From JACKDW01 sp964621785 (GTDB lineage: Bacteria > Myxococcota_A > Polyangia > Nannocystales > Nannocystaceae): a DNA stretch of 64,000 nucleotides. The notes beneath the pieces were generated by a model, which did not search any database, was not told the DNA's origin, and saw nothing but the letters and a program-made list of their open reading frames with translations. This document shows, piece by piece, positions 8,276 to 16,547 of this stretch. The DNA lies in NCBI GenBank assembly GCA_964621785.1, contig CAZUPD010000010.1, positions 43,159 through 107,158 on the forward strand, in the 5' to 3' direction. The first letter of the stretch is position 1; every line of letters begins with the position of its first letter. A program made the translations under genes and the position numbers.

Positions 8276-9731
8276 GCTTCTCGCCACGATCGTCACGCTT
8301 TGTCTCAGTGGGCAGGTGTGGGCGCAGGAAGTCCTCATCGATGCTGATACACGGACATTCCCCCCGAACCTCGAGGGTAGGCGGGTGCACGGGGACGTCT
8401 CACTGGGCCTGCGCGCTGGCCTGTACGCCGAAGATCCGGTGGTTGAACTCGACCCCACCTTCAGCTTGGATTTTTCGGATCTGGTCCCGCTTCGGCTGAC
8501 GCTCGGGGCACTGATTCGTCTGCGGATCGTCGATCGCTCACCCGAGCAGGGCACGGTGTTGCGACGCACCGATTGGGATGAAGCCGGTGATTTTCTCACG
8601 CTTTTGCGTTCGCTCGACTACGTCGATGCGTTTGCCCATGGCTATGGCGGCGTCAATGTCCGGGCTTCGCTCGGTCGGGTCGACAATCGCCGGATGGGCG
8701 ACGGTGCAATTATAGATGGCTATGCAAATAGCTTGGACCTCGATCGCAGGCGCAGTGGGCTCGATAGTTCGGTGCGTATACATGGACCATTGCTCGGCTA
8801 CCCGGCCGGAATCGACCTCGACCTGTTGATCGGCGATTTGGCGGGCCATCAGGTGTTTGCCGGGCGTATCGGGGCCGATTGGGCCGGTGCTTGGTTGGGG
8901 TTTACCGTAGCCGGCGATCCACTTGCCCCGCGGGGATTGGTGCCATCGGCATCGCCGGAGGCGTTGGCGGTCGACAGTCGCAATGCGATCGACGTCGCGG
9001 AGCGGGGTGGGGTGGCGAGTCTTGGACTCGACCTCGGCTACGATATCTCCGACCAGTGGTGGTACTCGATTCGCCCGCACATCGACCTGGTGTTGATGCC
9101 AGGTTTGGCCCGTGGATTTCATCTCGGGGTCGATGCCTGGTTTTCGATGGGTCGAAGGCGGCAGGTCCGGCTGGGCGCGATTGGAGAGTTGACCTACGGC
9201 GACGCCAACTACGATCCGGGTTATTTCGATGTGTTTTACACTCAGCAGCGTGTACATGCACAGTTTATCGACACTCCGACCGGTCTGCCGGCAGATTTTG
9301 CCTCCCTCGCCGCACCCAAGGCTGAGTTTGTGCAGCTGCAAGATCTCCACGGTACCGGAGGCTACGGCGGACTTCGATTTGAACATCGGGACGGAGTATT
9401 TGCCGAAACAGGCTATCGCTACCGGCCGGGAGCCCTCGGGCATACCTGGGAGACGCGTGTCGGGATCGACCTCTCGGAGGTACGACTCGGACTGTTGCAC
9501 GCCCACCGCGGTGCGTTGGGGTTTGACATCATCGAGCCGCGGGGGACACTCGCCGAGTTCAACCTCGACATCCCGATCGGCGCCTATGTATCGGTCAACG
9601 CCCGTCTCGGCTACCTCTACCTCACACGTCGGCAACTCGGCGCAACTGCCCGGGCGGGGGCCATCAGCTCGGGATTTGTCGGCGGTGGGGGGATTGTGTT
9701 AGTTGGCGTTCGCGGACATCTTGGATTCTAG
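8256..9731 (+). CDS. Predicted outer-membrane beta-barrel protein
   Basis: The GTG at 8256 overlaps the upstream gene and starts a good signal peptide: VKTKSVELLATIVTLCLSGQ, with cleavage after VWA before QEV. The mature protein is about 465 residues of alternating hydrophobic/polar segments with many Gly, Tyr, Asp and Arg residues and no long hydrophobic helix (SLDYVDAFAHGYGGVNVRAS, then YGGLRFEHRDGVFAETGYRY). It ends in VRGHLGF, and a C-terminal phenylalanine is the usual barrel-assembly signal. Coupling to the AsmA/GT51 gene suggests a linked envelope function. The substrate, if any, is unknown and no porin family is recognised. Confidence 0.7.
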   Translation: MKTKSVELLATIVTLCLSGQVWAQEVLIDADTRTFPPNLEGRRVHGDVSLGLRAGLYAEDPVVELDPTFSLDFSDLVPLRLTLGALIRLRIVDRSPEQGTVLRRTDWDEAGDFLTLLRSLDYVDAFAHGYGGVNVRASLGRVDNRRMGDGAIIDGYANSLDLDRRRSGLDSSVRIHGPLLGYPAGIDLDLLIGDLAGHQVFAGRIGADWAGAWLGFTVAGDPLAPRGLVPSASPEALAVDSRNAIDVAERGGVASLGLDLGYDISDQWWYSIRPHIDLVLMPGLARGFHLGVDAWFSMGRRRQVRLGAIGELTYGDANYDPGYFDVFYTQQRVHAQFIDTPTGLPADFASLAAPKAEFVQLQDLHGTGGYGGLRFEHRDGVFAETGYRYRPGALGHTWETRVGIDLSEVRLGLLHAHRGALGFDIIEPRGTLAEFNLDIPIGAYVSVNARLGYLYLTRRQLGATARAGAISSGFVGGGGIVLVGVRGHLGF

Positions 9732-9751
9732 CAGCCGACGCGCGAGAAAAA

Positions 9752-9771
9752 CCACGGGTTGCTAGCCGTGG
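9752..9771 (+). terminator. Possible terminator hairpin
   Basis: CCACGG and CCGTGG form a 6-bp stem around an 8-base loop, 20 bases after the stop at 9731. It is followed by ATGCTATTTT, a weak T tract. Confidence 0.35.
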
Positions 9772-9840
9772 ATGCTATTTTAAAATGTATTTACAAATGT
9801 ATGCGCGAGATTCTTGTTGGCCACTCGGAAGAGTTTGACG

Positions 9841-10545
9841 ATGCACGCATCTGAGTTCTCCCAACTTGTGCGGGACTGTGGCGGGACCGAGGCAGCGCGT
9901 GCGCGGCTGTTGCCGTATGTCAGCGAAGCCCGTCGCCAGCGGATCCGCGAGGTGCTCGACGCCCGGGTCGCGTCTATCGAGGTGGCGATCGAGCAACCGG
10001 CCGACCCGCATAACGCGGCTGCGATCGTGCGGACGGCCGAGGCGCTCGGCGCGGGTATGGTGCATGCGGTGACCGACGAGCCCGGGATTCTGCGCGCCCG
10101 CAAGGTCACCCGTGGGACGTACTACTGGATGGACACCCGGCACCATCGCGATTTCGCCACTTTTGAGGCCCATGTACGCGACGCGGGAATGTTGCTGGCC
10201 GGTGCGTGCGTCGATGAAGCGAGCAGCGTGGAACTTTGTGAACTACCCGTGACACGTCCATTGTGCGTGTTGTTTGGCAACGAGAAGGAGGGGCTGTCCA
10301 CCTACGCGCGGACGCGCTGTGACATCCTGTTCCATGTGGCGATGTCCGGGATGTGCGAGAGCCTCAACCTCTCGGTGAGTGCGGCGATCAGTTTGCACAA
10401 CCTCCTGGCTAGGCGGCGACAGGCGATCGGCAAGGCCGGAGATCTCGACCCGCGGCGGAGGGCATGGCTCGAGGTGAAGTGGTATGCCAAGGCCCTCGAT
10501 GAACGCCTCATTCGCCGGGCACTGACGGAGGAACGTTGTGGCTGA
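9841..10545 (+). CDS. trmH: tRNA (guanosine-2'-O-)-methyltransferase TrmH
   Basis: 234 residues from the ATG at 9841, which has GGAAGAG about 6 bases upstream; an in-frame TTG at 9814 is less likely. SPOUT-fold motifs are clear: PADPHNAAAIVRTAEALGAG (motif 1, with the conserved Asn and Arg), FGNEKEGLS (motif 2) and GMCESLNLSVSAAI (motif 3), which build the trefoil-knot SAM site. The N-terminal RRQRIREVLDARVASIEVAI segment and the C-terminal helical tail match TrmH rather than RlmB-type enzymes. It should methylate the ribose of G18 in tRNA in the cytoplasm. Its stop overlaps the GTG start of the penicillin-binding protein gene. Confidence 0.85.
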   Translation: MHASEFSQLVRDCGGTEAARARLLPYVSEARRQRIREVLDARVASIEVAIEQPADPHNAAAIVRTAEALGAGMVHAVTDEPGILRARKVTRGTYYWMDTRHHRDFATFEAHVRDAGMLLAGACVDEASSVELCELPVTRPLCVLFGNEKEGLSTYARTRCDILFHVAMSGMCESLNLSVSAAISLHNLLARRRQAIGKAGDLDPRRRAWLEVKWYAKALDERLIRRALTEERCG

Positions 10546-13162
10546 GCAAAACTCGACAGGGCCAAACGCGGGTGCGGACAAGCCAAAAGCCGTAACAAAA
10601 CCCAAAGTTCCTGTACAAACGGACATCAAAAAAGCTCCGTCGATCGCTGCGGGGAGCAGCGGACGTCGCTTCAATTGGCGCCTCGTACGCAAGATTTTGA
10701 TCGTCTGTGGGATCTTGGGGTTCCTCGGCATGCTCGCTGGGGTTTCAACGATCGTCGGTGTGTTTTGGTACTACGGCCGTGGGATCGAGGGAATCGATGT
10801 CGCCGCGATCCGCGACTATCGCCCCAAACAGGTCACCCGGATTGTCGCCCGCGATGGCACCGTGCTCGGTGAGCTCTACAGCGAACGCCGCACATTGATC
10901 GCGTTTGAGGAGCTTCCGACACACGTTGTACATGCATTTTTAGCCGCCGAAGATGCCGATTTTTATCATCATAAGGGGATGGACTACGTCGGCATGGTGC
11001 GGGCGATGATCAGCAACATCGAGGCTGGCGAGATCCGTCAAGGTGCATCTACAATTACCCAGCAGGTCGTCAAAAACTTTCTCCTCAGCCCCGAGCGCAC
11101 GTTTGAACGCAAGATTCAGGAGCTTTTGCTCGCGCGCCGACTCGAACAGGCACTTTCCAAGGAAGAGATCCTAGAGCTCTACCTCAACGAGATTTACTTT
11201 GGCCACGGTCGTTACGGGGTCGAAGAAGCGTCGCTGTTTTACTTTGGTGTCAGCGTCCGCGAGATCAGTATCGGTCAGGCCGCGATGTTGGCTTCGCTGC
11301 CGAAGGCTCCGAGCAAGGGGTCTCCGTACAAAGACCGTGAGCGGGCCAAGGGGCGTCAGGTCTATGTGCTCCGGCAGATGGCGCGACACGGGTTTGCCAC
11401 GCCACAGGCTGCCGACGAAGCGATTCAAGCCGATCTCGATGTACTTGACGATCCACCCCAAGCTGTCAGTGTCGAGGGGGCCCAAGAATTCGTCGATGCT
11501 GCCCGGCGGACCCTCGAGGAGGTCTACGGCCAAGAAAAACTCGACCGGCTCGGGGCCACCGTGACGACGACGGTTGACTTGCAGCTACAACAAAAAGCCC
11601 GCGAGGCTGTGCGCAGTGGGCTGATCGCCCTCGATATGCGCCAGGGATTTGGCCACAAGGTCAAACCCGTGTCCGAGAAACGGCAAAAAAAGGTGCTCGA
11701 GCAGGTGAAGGGGAGCTTGGCGATCGGTGGGAACTATCTCGGTGTTGTGCTCCCGCGCGACGGTCTCGAGCCTCCTGAGCCGGATGTGGTGCCGATGCAG
11801 GTCGGTAAACATCGGGTCTGGGTTTCGGTGCCGGAGGGCTCGCGCTACGACGAGCCTGACACGAGTCTCGAGGAACAGTTTCCCTCCGGGGGACTGACCC
11901 GGGTTACCGTGACGCAGGCGGGCAAAGACGACGATCCATGGTTTCGCGGTGCGATCGGCTCGGGGCCCCAGGCTGCGGTGACGTTGGCCGATGTCGAGAC
12001 GGGTGAAGTCTTGGCCCTCATCGGCGGCCTCACCTACGGTCGCGGTGAGTTCAATCGGGTGCTCGACGCCCGTCGGCAACCGGGCTCTTCGTTTAAACCG
12101 TTTGTCTATGGGGCTGCGCTGGCGAGCGAGACGTTTACGCCTGCGACCCTGGTCTCGGACTCCCCCGAGATCTACGAGAAGTGGCGTCCGACCAACTACG
12201 AAGTCGACGTCTACCGCGGGGACATTCGCCTGCGAACGGCATTGACCCACTCCGTCAACACAGTTGCGATCAAGCTGGTGGACGCCGTCGGTGTTGAAGC
12301 GGTCCATGCATTTGCAAGAGCTGCGGGGATCGAGGCCGAGTTGGTCGACAACCTCGCTCTCGCGCTCGGGGTCAGCGAGCTGACACCCTTTGATCTGCTC
12401 GCCGGTTACCTGACTCTGGCCCGCGGTGGCAAGCGGATCCCACCCACAATGATCCGGAGCATCGAAGTCCCCGGGCAGGAGGCCTGGACCCCTGACCGGC
12501 CCGAAGAGCAGAGTTTGCGCGAGGATGTTGTGTTTGTACTGACAAGTATCATGACCTCGGTCGTGGAGGAAGGCACCGGACGGGGGGCCAAAAAGCTCGA
12601 ACGTCCAGCGGCCGGAAAGACAGGTACCTCGTCGGATATCCGCGACGCGTGGTTTGCCGGATTCACACCCCGCCACGTGGCAATTGCCTGGGTTGGATTT
12701 GATGTGCCCAAACGCCTCGGAAGCAGGGAGTCGGGGGGGAAGACAGCACTGCCGATTTGGCTCGGGGCGATGCAGGCAGCCGAGGCGGACAAGCCACCAC
12801 TGTCGTTCACCCCGCCCGCCTCAGTACTTGTACGTACAATCGATCGTGAATCCGGTCTGTTGGCCCCGGGCTTGGTCGAAGGGCCCGACGGGACCATGGT
12901 CCCACCGGGTGCCGAGACCATTTTAGAGGAGTACTTTGTCGCGGGGACCGAACCCGTCGATGTCGCCGAGCCAGCGGCAAAAGCCCCTGGCGATGCTCTG
13001 CTCGATTTGTACGGCGACGAAGAAGATGCTCCGGGCCTGGACCGCGCTCCGGGGCTGGTCGAAACCGATGACGATGATGTGCCGCCACCGATTCCGAGTG
13101 ACGACGATGGTGACGACGAGCTGCCGCCACCGCTTCCCGGTGTGCTCGACGAGCCCGGCTAA
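10538..13162 (+). CDS. mrcA: Class A penicillin-binding protein (PBP1A-type)
   Basis: 874 residues; the GTG start has GAGGAA just upstream and lies inside the end of trmH. A cytoplasmic tail is followed by one membrane span (ILIVCGILGFLGMLAGVSTI, about 52-72). The GT51 domain carries EDADFYHHKG (Glu138), GASTITQQVVKN (about 169-180) and KEEILELYLNEIYFG. The transpeptidase domain carries SSFK (Ser517), SVN (572-574) and KTG (694-696). It therefore both polymerises and cross-links peptidoglycan at the outer face of the inner membrane. The last 60 residues are an Asp/Glu/Pro tail (DDDDVPPPIPSDDD), unusual for the family. Five TGYANNTRCA words fall in this gene, two of them in conserved GT51 segments. 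Confidence 0.93.
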   Translation: MAEQNSTGPNAGADKPKAVTKPKVPVQTDIKKAPSIAAGSSGRRFNWRLVRKILIVCGILGFLGMLAGVSTIVGVFWYYGRGIEGIDVAAIRDYRPKQVTRIVARDGTVLGELYSERRTLIAFEELPTHVVHAFLAAEDADFYHHKGMDYVGMVRAMISNIEAGEIRQGASTITQQVVKNFLLSPERTFERKIQELLLARRLEQALSKEEILELYLNEIYFGHGRYGVEEASLFYFGVSVREISIGQAAMLASLPKAPSKGSPYKDRERAKGRQVYVLRQMARHGFATPQAADEAIQADLDVLDDPPQAVSVEGAQEFVDAARRTLEEVYGQEKLDRLGATVTTTVDLQLQQKAREAVRSGLIALDMRQGFGHKVKPVSEKRQKKVLEQVKGSLAIGGNYLGVVLPRDGLEPPEPDVVPMQVGKHRVWVSVPEGSRYDEPDTSLEEQFPSGGLTRVTVTQAGKDDDPWFRGAIGSGPQAAVTLADVETGEVLALIGGLTYGRGEFNRVLDARRQPGSSFKPFVYGAALASETFTPATLVSDSPEIYEKWRPTNYEVDVYRGDIRLRTALTHSVNTVAIKLVDAVGVEAVHAFARAAGIEAELVDNLALALGVSELTPFDLLAGYLTLARGGKRIPPTMIRSIEVPGQEAWTPDRPEEQSLREDVVFVLTSIMTSVVEEGTGRGAKKLERPAAGKTGTSSDIRDAWFAGFTPRHVAIAWVGFDVPKRLGSRESGGKTALPIWLGAMQAAEADKPPLSFTPPASVLVRTIDRESGLLAPGLVEGPDGTMVPPGAETILEEYFVAGTEPVDVAEPAAKAPGDALLDLYGDEEDAPGLDRAPGLVETDDDDVPPPIPSDDDGDDELPPPLPGVLDEPG

Positions 13163-13186
13163 CCCGGAGCTCTTCACGTTGGTGTG

Positions 13187-13594
13187 TCAGTCGCGGTTGG
13201 AGGCACCGAGGAGGCGAGCGCCGGCGGCAAGCAAAGCTGCCCATCCGGCCATCAGGCACGTCCCACCGATCGGAGCGACGGCACCCAACCACCGGGGACC
13301 ACCGAGGACGAGTGTGTAGAGCGAACCGGAAAACAGGATGATACCGACGGTCACGAGGATGAGAACAGCTCGTAACTGGCGGGTCGTGAGCATGCGTGAA
13401 AGGCCGGCAGTCGCGACGAGAACGACGGCGTGAACCTGCTGGTAGTGGGCCGCGGTCGCCCAGATTTCGAGGTTTCTTGCAGATACAGTTTCCCGCAGTC
13501 CGTGAGCTCCAAAGGCTCCCGCTGCGACGCCGAGCAGGCCAAACAAACCGCCGAGGAGAAGCGCGAGGGAGGCGGATGTTTGTTGGTTGCTCAC
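13187..13594 (-). CDS. DUF423 family small integral membrane protein
   Basis: 135 residues with four predicted membrane helices: LALLLGGLFGLLGVAAGAFG, then VHAVVLVATAGL, LRAVLILVTVGIILFSGSLY and APIGGTCLMAGWAALLAAGA. The GAFGAHGL motif after helix 1 and the IGGTCLMAGW motif near the end are hallmarks of DUF423 (YgdD-like) proteins of the inner membrane. The biochemical role is unknown. It converges on the penicillin-binding protein gene with only 24 bases between stops. Confidence 0.88.
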   Translation of the reverse strand: MSNQQTSASLALLLGGLFGLLGVAAGAFGAHGLRETVSARNLEIWATAAHYQQVHAVVLVATAGLSRMLTTRQLRAVLILVTVGIILFSGSLYTLVLGGPRWLGAVAPIGGTCLMAGWAALLAAGARLLGASNRD

Positions 13595-14000
13595 ACCCAG
13601 AGGGTAGACGAGATTGCAAATTCCCGCACAGACGGATCGTCGCAGGAGCGGGCTTGCGATCTGTCGGTCGTTTCGTATAGCTGGGAGTTATCGGCGTTGG
13701 TTTCACGGACAGCCGGTCGGACAGCGCGATGCATTAGGCCGATGCGTCGAGCGGTCGCAACGCGCGTGGTTTGAGAAAGACCAGACAAGATCCGGGGCCT
13801 GCGTAGAGTCGTGAGGGTTCAGGGATGGGCGGACGGGGCTACGAGTCAGATCGCTGTGACGGATTTCTGATTCGTACGCGAGGTCGACTTCGAGATGTTC
13901 AAGGCTGTGCCGGTTTCCTGTTGTTCGGGTAACTCGTAATTGGTTGACTGTACATCTGTTGCGGGCTGTGCCTCTGGACGTGTCCTGATATGTTCCCGAG
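13595..14000. other. Intergenic region, no gene seen
   Basis: About 400 bases between the divergent DUF423 and MutH-like genes. Open frames here have no family resemblance or ribosome-binding sites. The region should carry promoters for both neighbours, but I could not identify convincing -35/-10 pairs. Confidence 0.5.
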
Positions 14001-14930
14001 ATGCGGTTACCCCTCCGTCACGCTCCTTCAGGCCGGGATGCACAGTTGCGGCGTTGCGTGCATTTGGAGATGTTGGCCGAGGCTGCGACCGGCTTGCCGT
14101 TGGGTCCGGCGATGGAGCTCGTCACAGCCCGGCGTTCCCGCGGTCGCTACGGAAACGCGTTGCAGTGGCATTTTGGGCTTGAACCCCACGACGGTTTGGC
14201 GGCGCTCGATTGGGAAGACCGCATCGAAATTAAAATGTTGACCGTGTGGCGGCAAAAGGCGGGGAAGTTGCGCTGCGACAAACTCAAGGTCTGCGACCAA
14301 CAACTCGATCCGTGGCACAAGCTGTCCAACGTACTGTGGGTGTTGGTCGACCGCGTGACGCGGGTCGTGGTCGGTTCGCGTCTGACCTGTCTCGCCGGAC
14401 CGATGCGTGAGCGTCTCGAAGCCTGTTGGCAGCTCGATCCACATTTTGACAATCCGGTGATGTTTGTCGAAGCGCGGGAGCAGGACGGGCGTCAGGCTCC
14501 CGCGTACTACGTGGCTGCCCGGTGGTTTCGCGACGAGGGAATTTTGCCGGAAAATCTTCCGGGCGTGTACCGCTACGACGCCAAGTGGTTTCGCGAGATG
14601 CGGAGCCTCCACGGCCGCAAACTCGATCCGCTGATCACCCTGTGGCGTGCGCCTGCCCGCGAGTTGCCGTGTCCACGGTGTCGGGGACGGATCATTGTCG
14701 ATCCGGCATGTGTCACCAAAGACGGTTGGGCTCCGGCCCAACACACGATGCCGCTAGGTGAGCGCTGTGCGTTGCGCGGACACTTGGTCGTCGATGCAAG
14801 TCAATTGCCGTTGTCGCCGATCCATCCCTACCGCGAGGAGCTCGAGGCAGGGATTGAGCGTCGGGTCGCCCCCGAGCATGTCTGGCGTCTTTCGGATCGG
14901 GTGATCGAACCCGAAGATCACTTGCATTAG
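14001..14930 (+). CDS. MutH/Sau3AI-like endonuclease candidate with C-terminal zinc ribbon
   Basis: Up to 309 residues. The start is uncertain: the ATG at 14001 is used, and an ATG at 14070 would remove 23 odd residues. The segment RGRYGNALQWHFGLEP, then LDWEDRIEIKML, then DKLKVCDQQLDP follows the order of MutH and Sau3AI enzymes: a Gly-rich helix, a PD-(D/E)xK core reading D..ExK, then a lysine strand. In those families this core binds magnesium and nicks or cuts DNA at a short palindrome. The C-terminus adds CPRCRGR and, later, VDPACVTKDG and GERCALRG, a likely four-cysteine zinc ribbon not present in E. coli MutH. No mutS, mutL or modification methylase is beside it. Family assignment is by motif only. 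Confidence 0.5.
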   Translation: MRLPLRHAPSGRDAQLRRCVHLEMLAEAATGLPLGPAMELVTARRSRGRYGNALQWHFGLEPHDGLAALDWEDRIEIKMLTVWRQKAGKLRCDKLKVCDQQLDPWHKLSNVLWVLVDRVTRVVVGSRLTCLAGPMRERLEACWQLDPHFDNPVMFVEAREQDGRQAPAYYVAARWFRDEGILPENLPGVYRYDAKWFREMRSLHGRKLDPLITLWRAPARELPCPRCRGRIIVDPACVTKDGWAPAQHTMPLGERCALRGHLVVDASQLPLSPIHPYREELEAGIERRVAPEHVWRLSDRVIEPEDHLH

Positions 14931-15309
14931 CAAATACTTGGCTGTTGTATCATCGCGGTGCGAGTGTGCCGACTCGCTCGAGCGCACTCGTACGCAACCA
15001 AACGGAAACCCGGGCTGCTGACCAAGCGCGCCCGGGTCCCCCCCCAGTTAAGTTTTCGTTCGCAGTACCGGCGTGATGCCCACGGGTTCTTGCGGTTTTA
15101 GTTCAAGCTAAGTGAGCTAAGTCGATAAGTTTAGGTCAGGCTAGGAAACGGACAGGTCAAGCAAGACCAAGATAAGGAAGGTAATGAAAAGCTCCACCGC
15201 GGTGGATGCCCGATATAGGAGCATGATGCGTGCCGAAAATATAAATATTTGAAATTTTTTACTTTTAGTTATCTTCATCTGTGATCAAGTTGGAGACATC
15301 CTAGGAACT
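14931..15309 (+). promoter_or_regulatory. AT-rich structured leader upstream of argC
   Basis: About 380 bases without a gene. It contains an 8-bp GC stem ACCCGGGC/GCCCGGGT at 15008-15037 (possible terminator of the MutH-like gene), a tandem AGCTAAGT repeat at 15106-15113 and 15115-15122, and the perfect 14-bp palindrome TCCACCGCGGTGGA at 15193-15206, flanked by GCTCC/GGAGC (15191-15222). It ends in an AT-rich tract with AAATAT/ATATTT (15237-15250) followed by TTTTTTACTTTTAG. The low-GC tract just before argC probably holds its promoter and perhaps an arginine-responsive operator. No known riboswitch is recognised. Confidence 0.4.
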
Positions 15310-16506
15310 ATGACGGGAATGTCCGGGCGGATGTGGGGCCGTTTTTGTAACCCTGACAGGCTTGTCATGCGGGCACTCGGCATGGCGGCGTGGTCGCGCT
15401 CGAGGAACAATCCGCCGGTGACTGTCTCCAACTCTCCCAAACAAATTCGCGCTGTCGTGGCTGGCGGTACCGGGTACGGAGGTGCCGAACTGATCCGTCT
15501 GCTCCTCGCCCATCCGCGGGTTGAGCTGTGTCGGGTGACGAGCATCGACCATGTCGATGAGCCGCTCGAGGCGGTCCACCGCAACCTCTCGGCCACGGGG
15601 TTGACCTACGAAAAAATGTCGCTGACCGCCGCTGCCGAGGGGATGGACGTGGTGTTTTTGGCCTTGCCTCACAAGGTCAGCGCCACGTTTGCCCCGGAGA
15701 TTCAGAAGATCGACGCCCGCGTGGTCGACCTGTCGGGCGATTTTCGTCTTCGCGACGCCGGTGCGTATGCACAGTTTTACGGTGTTGAACATCCGCATCC
15801 GGATCTACTGGGGACATTTGTCTACGGTCTGCCCGAGCTCCATCGCGCGGCGATTGCCGGTGCTCGATGGGTCGCCTCGCCAGGGTGCTTTGCCACCACC
15901 ATCGCCCTCGGGATGTTGCCGCTGGCCTGTGCGGGCGTTTTGCGGGGCCCGATCCATACGGTTGCATGTACAGGTTCTTCGGGGTCGGGCGCCTATGCCA
16001 AGGAGGGGACACACCATCCGCTCCGGGCCAACAACCTCAAAATCTACAAACCTCTGATGCATCAACACACCCCTGAGATCGAGCAGACGCTGCGCGATGC
16101 GGCGACAAAAAACGGGCACGAGCCGGCGTTTTCGCTGCAGTTTGTGCCCGTGTCGGCGCCCCTGGTCCGCGGGATTTTGGCCAATAGCATGGTCGAGATT
16201 GATGCTGCGATCACGCGGGAGCAGGTCGCGGAGTGGATGCAGGCGTTTTACCGCGAGGCGGCGTTTGTCCGTGTGCTCGGCGAGGGCGGGCAGGCAGAAG
16301 TTGTGGATATCAAAGGCAGTATGTTTGCCGAGCTGTCATGGACGTTTGGCACGGTCGACCCGACGACAAAAAAACGCCAGCTCGTGGTGACGACCGCCCT
16401 CGACAACCTCGTCAAGGGTGGGGCAGGGCAGGCGGTGTCTTCGATGAACTTGATGTTTGGGTTGCCCGAGCAGACCGGCATCGATCAACCTGCGTTGTGG
16501 CCGTAA
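15310..16506 (+). CDS. argC: N-acetyl-gamma-glutamyl-phosphate reductase
   Basis: Third step of arginine biosynthesis: NADPH-dependent reduction of N-acetylglutamyl phosphate to the semialdehyde, in the cytoplasm. The nucleotide-binding motif is AVVAGGTGYGGAELIRLLLA and the active-site cysteine lies in VASPGCFATTIALG; SSGSGAYAKEGTHHPLRANN is the conserved substrate loop. The ATG at 15310 has AGGA 3 bases upstream. It gives a 40-residue N-terminal extension not usual for ArgC; a GTG at 15418 would give the typical length but lacks a Shine-Dalgarno. argB follows after 41 bases. Confidence 0.88.
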   Translation: MTGMSGRMWGRFCNPDRLVMRALGMAAWSRSRNNPPVTVSNSPKQIRAVVAGGTGYGGAELIRLLLAHPRVELCRVTSIDHVDEPLEAVHRNLSATGLTYEKMSLTAAAEGMDVVFLALPHKVSATFAPEIQKIDARVVDLSGDFRLRDAGAYAQFYGVEHPHPDLLGTFVYGLPELHRAAIAGARWVASPGCFATTIALGMLPLACAGVLRGPIHTVACTGSSGSGAYAKEGTHHPLRANNLKIYKPLMHQHTPEIEQTLRDAATKNGHEPAFSLQFVPVSAPLVRGILANSMVEIDAAITREQVAEWMQAFYREAAFVRVLGEGGQAEVVDIKGSMFAELSWTFGTVDPTTKKRQLVVTTALDNLVKGGAGQAVSSMNLMFGLPEQTGIDQPALWP

Positions 16507-16547
16507 GCCTGGGCGAACCACTTGACGCTACATTGATGGAGGCGAAC

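Noticed and set aside
11585..12676. Minus-strand 363-codon frame within the PBP1A gene
   Set aside because: Antisense to the transpeptidase domain with all catalytic motifs on the plus strand.
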